DNA of 7,758 nucleotides from an uncultured Centipeda sp. (GTDB taxonomy: Bacteria > Bacillota > Negativicutes > Selenomonadales > Selenomonadaceae), in NCBI GenBank assembly GCA_937925565.1, contig CALALM010000506.1, positions 1 through 7,758 of the forward strand. The letters run 5' to 3'. The position numbers and the translations under genes were made by a program. The notes under the pieces were generated by a model. It had not been told where the DNA came from and did no database searches. It worked only from the letters and a program-made list of their open reading frames with translations. Positions 1 through 5,725 of the stretch are shown here, piece after piece (positions within the stretch are counted from its first letter, which is position 1; each line of letters begins with the position of its first letter).

Positions 1-135
1 TCGGACGAAAAAATCTACGCCAATCTGAGGGTCTATTTTATCAGCGATTCCTTAGGAAGTTATGTAGAGTGTCTGATATCCGATAAATACTACAAGAGGA
101 CGACACAGAAAGAGAATATGTGGTTGAGAAAATAA
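1..135 (+). CDS. 3' end of an unrecognised protein gene (partial)
   Basis: Frame 1 is open from the first base and ends at TAA 133-135, giving the last 44 residues of a protein whose start lies upstream of the window. The tail is mixed hydrophobic and charged. It has a Tyr-rich stretch, a final segment rich in Lys, Arg, Thr and Gln, and the last residues WLRK. I do not recognise a family from this fragment. It is taken as a real gene because it reads into a stop codon that overlaps the Shine-Dalgarno sequence of the next gene, the typical spacing of a bacterial operon. Its neighbours suggest a role in nucleotide-sugar or surface-polysaccharide synthesis, but that rests only on position. A chance open frame of 44 codons cannot be fully excluded. 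Confidence 0.7.
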   Translation, partial: SDEKIYANLRVYFISDSLGSYVECLISDKYYKRTTQKENMWLRK

Positions 136-149
136 GGAGAATATATTTG
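134..149 (+). promoter_or_regulatory. Ribosome-binding site selecting a TTG start
   Basis: AAGGAGA at 134-140 overlaps the stop codon of the upstream gene and lies 7 nt (from GGAG) before TTG 147-149. A GTG at 120 in the same frame would add nine residues, but it lacks a Shine-Dalgarno sequence and would overlap the upstream gene. From TTG the protein begins two residues before the first beta strand of the Rossmann fold, as is usual for this family. Confidence 0.8.
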
Positions 150-1034
150 AAAAAATATATTGTTACAGGTGCGGCGGGCTTTCTTGGCTGTAATCTTGTA
201 GAGCGGCTGATGCAGGAAGAGGATGTATATGTCTATGCCGTCGTTCGTCCGGACTCCCCACATAATGCACGCCTTACGGTGTCAGGACAACGCACGCTCG
301 TTTCTGCCGATCTTGCAGAATACGCACGCCTTGATAAGCTGATCGGAGAGCCATGCGACGTATTCTTTCATCTTGCATGGCAGGGGGCGCGAGATAATTT
401 TTCCGTGCAGTACAGCAATATTGCGCATACTCTCGGGGCTCTCGAGGCGGCGGCTCGGCTTGGATGCCGACGCTTTATCTGCACGGGATCGCAGGCGGAG
501 TATGGACAGCAGAAAGCCCTGATGACCGAGGAAACATGTCCGCATCCCAGTGATGCCTATGGCGCGGCAAAGATTGCCGCCTGTGCGCTCTCTCGTGTGC
601 GTGCTGCGGAGCTCGGCATAGAGTGGATTTGGGGGCGCGTGTTCAGTCTCTACGGCAAATATGAGCAGGGAGGGCGTATGCTGCCCGCCTTGACAGAGTC
701 CCTAAAAGAAGGAAAATCCTTTGCACTCTCCTCCACAGGAGCGCAGAACTGGGACTATCTCTATGCTGCGGACGCGGCGGATGCGCTTCTTGCGCTTGCC
801 GAACGGGGACGTGCAGACGAGATTTACAATATCGCACATGGCTCCTATCGTCCTCTGCACGATTTTATCGAGGAGGCACATCGTATCATCGCTCCGGACG
901 CATCCATCTCCTATGGCAAAGGTGCGGGTAATTTTTTCTTGCAGCCCTCCGTGGAGAAGATTCAGCGCGATACGGGGTGGAAGCCGACGACAGACTTTGT
1001 AGATGGGCTGCGCATGGGATATGGACTTTCGTAA
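147..1034 (+). CDS. NAD-dependent epimerase/dehydratase, probable nucleotide-sugar 4-reductase
   Basis: This 295-residue cytoplasmic protein belongs to the extended short-chain dehydrogenase family that modifies nucleotide-activated sugars. The glycine motif G8-x-x-G11-x-x-G14 begins almost at the N-terminus and binds NAD(P). The active site is visible as Ser115 in TGSQAEYG and the Tyr138-x-x-x-Lys142 pair in YGAAK. A WDYLYAADAAD stretch near residues 202-212 and GWKP at 277-280 match conserved C-terminal family positions. The usual family length is about 290-340 residues. It sits 44 nt upstream of rfbH. In known 3,6-dideoxyhexose pathways a partner of this family (CDP-abequose or CDP-paratose synthase, RfbJ or RfbS) reduces C4 after the RfbH step, so that role is the best inference here. 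The exact product sugar cannot be read from the sequence. A 4-epimerase or dehydratase acting on another sugar is the alternative. Confidence 0.88.
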   Translation: MKKYIVTGAAGFLGCNLVERLMQEEDVYVYAVVRPDSPHNARLTVSGQRTLVSADLAEYARLDKLIGEPCDVFFHLAWQGARDNFSVQYSNIAHTLGALEAAARLGCRRFICTGSQAEYGQQKALMTEETCPHPSDAYGAAKIAACALSRVRAAELGIEWIWGRVFSLYGKYEQGGRMLPALTESLKEGKSFALSSTGAQNWDYLYAADAADALLALAERGRADEIYNIAHGSYRPLHDFIEEAHRIIAPDASISYGKGAGNFFLQPSVEKIQRDTGWKPTTDFVDGLRMGYGLS

Positions 1035-1078
1035 TTTCGGCGAGCAATCTATGTTTGATGTATATGGGAGAGGAACGA

Positions 1079-2410
1079 ATGACTGAACAGGAGATGCGAA
1101 GGGAAATTCTTGCGCTGGTACGGGAGTATTGTGAAAAATATCATGCACCGAAGGATGGTTTTACACCGGGGGAGCGTTTGCCCTATGCAGCACGCGTCTA
1201 TGATCACGAGGAGATGGAAAACCTCGTTGCGAGTGCGCTCGAATTCTGGCTGACGGCGGGGCATTATACGGACGAGTTCGAACGGGGGTTTGCCGCATAT
1301 CTGGGGATAAAGCACTGCTCTCTTGTCAACTCGGGGTCGTCGGCCAACCTCCTCGCCTTTATGGCACTGACCTCTCCTCTTTTGGGGGAGCGTGCCGTTC
1401 GGCGCGGCGATGAGGTTATCACGGTGGCGGCGGGTTTTCCGACGACGGTCGCGCCCATGATCCAGTACGGAGCGGTGCCTGTCTTTGTGGATGTGAGTCT
1501 GCCAACGTACAATGTGGATGTTTCCCTGCTCGAGGGCGCACTCTCCACACATACAAAGGCGGTCATGATCGCGCATACGCTCGGCAACCCGTTTGATCTC
1601 GCGGCGGTCAAATCGTTCTGTGATGCGCATAATCTCTGGCTCATCGAGGACAACTGCGATGCGCTTGGCTCGCAGTATACGCTCAGCGGAGAAACACGCT
1701 ATACGGGGACGATCGGTGACATCGGCACATCCAGTTTCTACCCGCCGCATCATATGACGATGGGCGAGGGCGGTGCGGTCTACACGAACAACGCCCTGCT
1801 GCACCGCATCGTGCGCTCTCTGCGGGACTGGGGGCGCGACTGCATCTGTGCATCAGGGCAGGACAACCTTTGCGGGCGCCGTTTCGATCGGCAGGATGGG
1901 GAGCTTCCGCGTGGCTATGACCACAAATATGTTTACTCGCATTTCGGCTACAACCTCAAGGTGACGGATATGCAGGCAGCTGCCGGCGTCGCACAGCTGA
2001 AGAAACTGCCGTCCTTTGTCGAGCGTCGTCGTCATAATTTCGCACGCCTCCGTGCGGCACTTGCAGATATGGAGGAGTTCTTCATCCTGCCCGAGGCAAC
2101 GGCAAATGCAAATCCAAGCTGGTTCGGCTTCCTCCTGACCTGCCGTGAAGGGATTGACCGTACAAAAATTGTGCGTTATATCGAGGAGCACGGCGTCCAG
2201 ACACGGATGCTCTTTGCGGGGAATTTGACGAAGCATCCATGTTTTGATGAGATGCGCAGGACGGGCGAGGGATATCGCATCACGGGTGCGCTCACGGAAA
2301 CCGACCGCATTATGAACGACACATTCTGGCTCGGCGTCTATCCGGGGCTGAGTGATGAGAAGATCGACTATATGGTGCAGACAGTAAAGGATGCGGTGCG
2401 CGTACAGTAA
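1079..2410 (+). CDS. rfbH: CDP-4-keto-6-deoxy-D-glucose 3-dehydrase (RfbH/DdhC family)
   Basis: This 443-residue protein (family usually about 437) is the PMP-dependent iron-sulfur enzyme that removes the C3 hydroxyl of CDP-4-keto-6-deoxyglucose, the committed step to CDP-3,6-dideoxyhexoses such as abequose, paratose, tyvelose or ascarylose. The fold is that of DegT/DnrJ/EryC1 aminotransferases, but His224 in FYPPHHMTMGEGG stands where transaminases have the PLP lysine, the hallmark of this dehydrase. Asp191 is placed to contact the cofactor ring nitrogen. Cys193, Cys255, Cys257 and Cys265 (C-X61-C-X1-C-X7-C) match the known [2Fe-2S] ligand pattern, with four extra residues before His224. ATG 1079 is chosen because GGGAG at 1066-1070 lies 8 nt upstream; the frame stays open further upstream but overlaps the preceding gene. 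The reductase partner (DdhD/AscD) needed to complete the reaction is not in the window. Confidence 0.95.
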   Translation: MTEQEMRREILALVREYCEKYHAPKDGFTPGERLPYAARVYDHEEMENLVASALEFWLTAGHYTDEFERGFAAYLGIKHCSLVNSGSSANLLAFMALTSPLLGERAVRRGDEVITVAAGFPTTVAPMIQYGAVPVFVDVSLPTYNVDVSLLEGALSTHTKAVMIAHTLGNPFDLAAVKSFCDAHNLWLIEDNCDALGSQYTLSGETRYTGTIGDIGTSSFYPPHHMTMGEGGAVYTNNALLHRIVRSLRDWGRDCICASGQDNLCGRRFDRQDGELPRGYDHKYVYSHFGYNLKVTDMQAAAGVAQLKKLPSFVERRRHNFARLRAALADMEEFFILPEATANANPSWFGFLLTCREGIDRTKIVRYIEEHGVQTRMLFAGNLTKHPCFDEMRRTGEGYRITGALTETDRIMNDTFWLGVYPGLSDEKIDYMVQTVKDAVRVQ

Positions 2411-2437
2411 GCTGCTGTTGGACGAGAGAGAGAAGAG

Positions 2438-4261
2438 ATGGACAAGGAACAGATGCGGTCTCTGCTGGAGGTATCCGTGGAGGCGGTGGACTATATTGCA
2501 GCCATGATTGAGGATGGGACAGACGATCCTACCGTTGCTGAGTTGATGGATAATCTGCGCAGGATCGCGGCGGCGATCGAAGCGGAAATGCGGGGGGCGG
2601 ACGGCCTCCTGCAAAAAGTATATCTGTACGCACGTAATATTCTGGCATCGATAGAGGAGCTGCAGCGTGATCCATCCCTCTTCGTACGCGTGTTTTCTTG
2701 TGAGATCCGTCCGTTCATCCTCGAAATGCGGCGTCTGTGGCATCTTGCAGCGGAGGTTCTTTCGGACGAAGGACGCAGGGCACAACATCAAGCAGCATTG
2801 ATGCAGGCGATGCGCGACCTGCACACAGCGCCGCCCTCGGAATATCCGTACGACGTGTCGATTGTACTGTGTGCCTATAATAAGTTGGAGTATACAAGGG
2901 CGGCGGTCGAGAGTATCTTTGCCCATACGGATTTTTCGAATGGACGAGTGGAGCTCATCACCATCAACAACGGTTCGGATGATGGTACACGGGAATATTT
3001 TGAGAGCCTGCCGCATACAAAGAAGATCAATTTGAAATACAATATTCTCGGCTTCAATGCGGCGCAGTACATTGTGGAGGGAGAATACTACGTTGGATAC
3101 TCCAATGATGTCGTTGCCACACCGCATTGGCTTGAAAATCTTCTTGTGGCGATGGAGTCTGATGGTCGCATCGCAATGGCAGTTCCTACCTGTAATGAGG
3201 AAAGCATATCTAATGTTCAGGGAATCCCTGTTCCTTATCCCAATACGTTTGATGGGATGGAAGAGATGCAGAGATTTGCGGAGACCTATAATTATCGAAA
3301 GCCTACCATTTTGGAAGATCGCAGTCAGCTGATGCCGTTTCTGTGTATTGCCCCGAAGCGTCTTCATCAGATGGGATTAATTGATCCAATATATACACGA
3401 GGCGAGTTTGTGGATGATGACCTATCAACACTTCTTCGTCGTACTGGTTGGCGGCAGGTGCTTCTTAAAGATACATTTATGCATCACTTCGGTGGAGTGA
3501 CACTCGGTGAGGGGCGTAAAAAGGAAGTGGGGAATGCACTCAATGCGATGCGTCGCGTTTACTATGAGAAGTGGGGCGTGGATGCCTGGGATTCACGGGG
3601 TAATTTTATCGGTGTGGAGGATGTGTGGCCGTGGCATACCTTGCGTAACCATGAACGTGCACTGATCCTAGAGCCACGTTTTGGCGATCTTGCCTGTGCT
3701 TTGGTCAATGCATACCGGCGCAGCGGATTTACACCGCATATGACGGCAGCGGTCTTTGACAGACGCTATCTGCCGGATACGGACTATATCTTCGATGAAA
3801 CAATGACGGCAGCCGAGGTCGAGGAGATTGCTGTGCAGAGTGCGGGGCAATATGATATTATCTCGGCAGGATGCTATCTGGATGAACTTCCGGTCAAGGA
3901 TATAATCGCTGCAATAGAACACCTCTACGGACTCCTTGCCGAGGGCGGGGTTCTCATTCTGCCTGTGCGCAACCCAAGCAGTGCCTATGAACTGGCGCAT
4001 GTCATGAACATGGGGCGGCGGGATACGTATTGTGGTGAGGGTGAGGTGACAGCGTTCACATCGATTCCACACGGCGAACTGTTGTTCGCGCTCCATGTGC
4101 ACCCGTATTTGAACAAATATAAAATCCACGTAGTGTCGTTTGCCGCAGATGAGTCGCTTGCGGAGCAGTTTCTGCCGCTGATGGATGGGGACACGGAGGA
4201 AGATGCCAGAAAGAAGCTGTTGGCGCGGATGTTCTTTTTGGGGATCTTTAAGAAGGCATAA
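2438..4261 (+). CDS. Family 2 glycosyltransferase with N-terminal helical and C-terminal methyltransferase-like domains
   Basis: This 607-residue, probably cytoplasmic protein has three parts. Residues 1-130 are helix-rich and charged. Residues 138-390 form a GT-A glycosyltransferase: the first strand SIVLCAYNK (141-149), a nucleotide-binding NNGSDDGT (177-184), SND at 222-224 in the DXD position, a FVDDDLS acidic motif (324-330) and MHHFGG (348-353). Residues about 405-570 look like a Rossmann unit resembling a class I methyltransferase, with YDIISAGCYLDELP (472-485) followed by LLAEGGVLILPV (499-510). I see no clear glycine-rich SAM loop there, only the weak LILEPRFGD (409-416), so methylation is not supported. 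It begins 27 nt after rfbH behind a weak GAGAGAGAAGAG purine run, and is presumably co-transcribed. Donor and acceptor are unknown; transfer of a sugar to a surface polysaccharide or protein is inferred. GC falls to about 40% around 3180-3420. Confidence 0.85.
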   Translation: MDKEQMRSLLEVSVEAVDYIAAMIEDGTDDPTVAELMDNLRRIAAAIEAEMRGADGLLQKVYLYARNILASIEELQRDPSLFVRVFSCEIRPFILEMRRLWHLAAEVLSDEGRRAQHQAALMQAMRDLHTAPPSEYPYDVSIVLCAYNKLEYTRAAVESIFAHTDFSNGRVELITINNGSDDGTREYFESLPHTKKINLKYNILGFNAAQYIVEGEYYVGYSNDVVATPHWLENLLVAMESDGRIAMAVPTCNEESISNVQGIPVPYPNTFDGMEEMQRFAETYNYRKPTILEDRSQLMPFLCIAPKRLHQMGLIDPIYTRGEFVDDDLSTLLRRTGWRQVLLKDTFMHHFGGVTLGEGRKKEVGNALNAMRRVYYEKWGVDAWDSRGNFIGVEDVWPWHTLRNHERALILEPRFGDLACALVNAYRRSGFTPHMTAAVFDRRYLPDTDYIFDETMTAAEVEEIAVQSAGQYDIISAGCYLDELPVKDIIAAIEHLYGLLAEGGVLILPVRNPSSAYELAHVMNMGRRDTYCGEGEVTAFTSIPHGELLFALHVHPYLNKYKIHVVSFAADESLAEQFLPLMDGDTEEDARKKLLARMFFLGIFKKA

Positions 4262-4278
4262 GAACATAGGCGTAATTC

Positions 4279-4305
4279 AGGCGGAGGTCAGTCCTCCGCT
4301 TTTTT
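4279..4305 (+). terminator. Rho-independent terminator of the polysaccharide operon
   Basis: GCGGAGG (4281-4287), a 5-nt loop and CCTCCGC (4293-4299) form a perfect 7-bp stem, extendable by two weaker pairs. Six T residues follow at 4300-4305. It starts 17 nt after the glycosyltransferase stop. The minus strand lacks a T-run after the same hairpin, so it should terminate plus-strand transcription only. Confidence 0.9.
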
Positions 4306-5421
4306 CTTGCGCCGCGGGCGGATGGTGATGAGGAAGGCGGTGGCGTAGGCGGTGATGGGGATGGCGCAGAGAAGCCCGATGCTGCCAATCAGGGAGCGTA
4401 CGATTTCGGTTGCGATCATGTTGAGATTCATGACGTGTACGAGGGCGATGTCGGGCTGTGCGGAGATGAGGAGGATGAGCGGAAGTGCGCCGCCGATGTA
4501 GGCGAGGATGAGGGTGTTTGCCATCGTGCCCATGACATCGCGGCCGACATTTAGCCCGGAGGAGACGAGTGCCTGAAACTTGGTCTTGGGCGCAAGCAGC
4601 TTCATCTCGTACTGCGCGGAGGCGATGGAGACAGCGACATCCATGACGGCACCAAGAGCACCGAGCACAATGCCGGAAAAGAGCAGCTCGCGAAAGTCCA
4701 CGTCTTTCAGATAGAGAACCTTGAGCATGCCTGCCTGCTCCTCAGCGACGCCCGTGAGATAGGTGAAATGGATGGCGAGAATGGCGAGGAGCCCGGCGAT
4801 GAGAATGCCGCCGATCGTTCCGATGATCGCGCCTGCGGACTTGACGTTGCGCCCGTTGACGATGAGCTGCGTCGCGAGCGTGATGACAGCACCGATGAGA
4901 ATGGTCCAGAGGAGGATGTGCGACGGTGCGAAAAGGATGAAGCCAATGAGTCCCTTTGCGATGAGAAGGACGGCGAAGAGGAGGACAAGGAGCGCCTTTG
5001 CGCCGGTGATTCCGCCGAAGAGGATGAGGAGAGCGGCGAAGCCAAGCAGCAGGAGGAGCATCGCGGGCAGGCGGTCGTAGTCGACGATGGCGTAGCTCTC
5101 GTTCTCCGTGCGGACGATGATGTTGTCGCCCTCCTGCGGATGGATATCAAAGGCGGGATTGTTCAGCGTTCGGTGTGTGATTGTTGCCTCTGTTCCCTCT
5201 GCGGGGCCTGAGTCGATACGAATCTGTACCCTATACTGTGCGCTGCCCGGCGCAAATGCAGCGATGTCGTTTTCGCTCTCCGCAACGGAAAGCACTTCTG
5301 CCTTGTAGGTGGGTGGGTCGCCGTCCTCGCCGGCGGGCAGGTGGAAGAGTGCATAGAAAATGATGATGAGGGCGAGGCAGATGCCAAGGAAGCGCGCAAA
5401 GCGCTGCGAATGGATTTTCAT
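4288..5421 (-). CDS. YibE/F-family multipass membrane protein
   Basis: This 377-residue inner-membrane protein has one N-terminal membrane segment (about 11-28). An extracytoplasmic domain of about 85 residues follows (30-115), rich in beta-type and charged sequence. Seven further hydrophobic segments lie near 119-136, 141-163, 168-187, 197-220, 246-269, 301-322 and 340-367. The segments GALGAVMDVAVSIASA (254-269) and GRDVMGTMANTLILAY (293-308) are the conserved core of the YibE/F family. Its biochemical function is not established; transport has been suggested in annotations only. The start at 5421 has an AAAGGTG Shine-Dalgarno (minus strand, 5429-5435) 7 nt upstream. The gene is convergent with the polysaccharide operon and divergent from thiC. 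No terminator is visible for it, so its transcript may run antisense into the glycosyltransferase gene. The C-terminus is basic then acidic (RPRRKKKAED). Confidence 0.9.
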   Translation of the reverse strand: MKIHSQRFARFLGICLALIIIFYALFHLPAGEDGDPPTYKAEVLSVAESENDIAAFAPGSAQYRVQIRIDSGPAEGTEATITHRTLNNPAFDIHPQEGDNIIVRTENESYAIVDYDRLPAMLLLLLGFAALLILFGGITGAKALLVLLFAVLLIAKGLIGFILFAPSHILLWTILIGAVITLATQLIVNGRNVKSAGAIIGTIGGILIAGLLAILAIHFTYLTGVAEEQAGMLKVLYLKDVDFRELLFSGIVLGALGAVMDVAVSIASAQYEMKLLAPKTKFQALVSSGLNVGRDVMGTMANTLILAYIGGALPLILLISAQPDIALVHVMNLNMIATEIVRSLIGSIGLLCAIPITAYATAFLITIRPRRKKKAED

Positions 5422-5501
5422 GGAGATGCACCTTTCATGCGTGTGGAAATGATCGGAATTATCATATAGGACGATGATGATATTTTGATGAAGAACCTTG
5501 A

Positions 5502-5518
5502 AGAAAGTATGTCTTTCT
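5502..5518. repeat. Short inverted repeat beside the thiC promoter
   Basis: AGAAAG (5502-5507) and CTTTCT (5513-5518) form a perfect 6-bp inverted repeat with a 5-nt centre. It ends 2 nt before the proposed -35 hexamer of thiC, in the divergent yibE/thiC intergenic region. It could be an operator, but the region is AT-rich and chance is possible. Confidence 0.3.
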
Positions 5519-5519
5519 A

Positions 5520-5548
5520 TTGTTTTTCAGGTGCATCAATGATATAAT
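5520..5548 (+). promoter_or_regulatory. Probable sigma-70 promoter of thiC
   Basis: TTGTTT (5520-5525), a 17-nt spacer and a perfect TATAAT (5543-5548) place the start of transcription near 5555, about 15 nt before the TPP aptamer. A second -10-like TATAAG (5551-5556) comes from an 8-bp tandem duplication of ATGATATA (5539-5554). In the rest of the 5422-5570 intergenic stretch I see only a poor minus-strand -10 candidate (TATGAT, reverse complement of 5461-5466) for the divergent membrane-protein gene. Confidence 0.7.
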
Positions 5549-5554
5549 GATATA
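5539..5554. repeat. 8-bp tandem repeat spanning the -10 region
   Basis: ATGATATA occurs twice head to tail at 5539-5546 and 5547-5554. It creates two overlapping -10-like hexamers, so the start site could be heterogeneous or variable in copy number. Confidence 0.6.
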
Positions 5555-5570
5555 AGATAATTGAATATTT

Positions 5571-5658
5571 CCACTGGGGGAGCGTTTGCTGAGAGGTCTT
5601 AGGGAAACTTAGGATCGACCCTTGGAACCTGTTGGGTAATGCCTGCGTAGGGAAGTGG
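5571..5658 (+). ncRNA. TPP riboswitch aptamer (THI element)
   Basis: All landmarks of the thiamine pyrophosphate aptamer are present. P1 is CCACT (5571-5575) with AGTGG (5654-5658). P2 is GGGG near 5576-5580 with ACCC (5618-5621). The invariant CTGAGA lies at 5589-5594. An optional 8-bp P3a hairpin spans 5595-5616. The 3' half carries GGAACCTG, GGTAATGCC and GCGTAGGGAA. It controls the thiC gene downstream: TPP binding is expected to reduce thiC expression. Confidence 0.97.
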
Positions 5659-5670
5659 CTTGATTTGTTT

Positions 5671-5704
5671 GCCGTTCGGTCTATGCCGGACGGCTTTTCT
5701 GTTT
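5671..5704 (+). terminator. Riboswitch-controlled intrinsic terminator (attenuator)
   Basis: GCCGTTCGG (5671-5679) and CCGGACGGC (5686-5694) make a 9-bp stem with one T-G pair and a 6-nt loop, followed by TTTTCTGTTTT. AGTGGC (5654-5659), whose first five bases are the 3' strand of aptamer P1, can instead pair with GCCGTT (5671-5676) using two wobbles. This suggests that TPP locks P1, frees the 5' arm and allows termination, while without TPP the alternative pairing lets transcription continue. Confidence 0.88.
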
Positions 5705-5725
5705 TATATTCAGGGAGGGGTTCTC

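Noticed and set aside
120..146. Upstream GTG 120 as the start of the epimerase
   Set aside because: No Shine-Dalgarno before it, it overlaps the upstream coding end, and it adds nine residues ahead of the Rossmann strand; TTG 147 has AAGGAG at ideal spacing.
1049..1804. Minus-strand open frame (251 codons) opposite rfbH
   Set aside because: Antisense shadow of a strongly conserved coding region, Arg- and His-rich without domains.
1853..3367. Long minus-strand open frame (504 codons) opposite rfbH and the glycosyltransferase
   Set aside because: It spans two well-supported plus-strand genes and their gap, has no recognisable motif, and has the His/Arg/Cys-rich make-up typical of antisense frames in GC-biased genes.
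4288..4310. Bidirectional terminator between the convergent genes
   Set aside because: On the minus strand the hairpin is followed by CTGAATTACG, with no T-run, so only plus-strand termination is supported.
4768..5211. Acidic plus-strand open frame opposite the YibE/F gene
   Set aside because: Asp/Glu-rich composition is the mirror of hydrophobic membrane codons on the other strand; no Shine-Dalgarno and no family.
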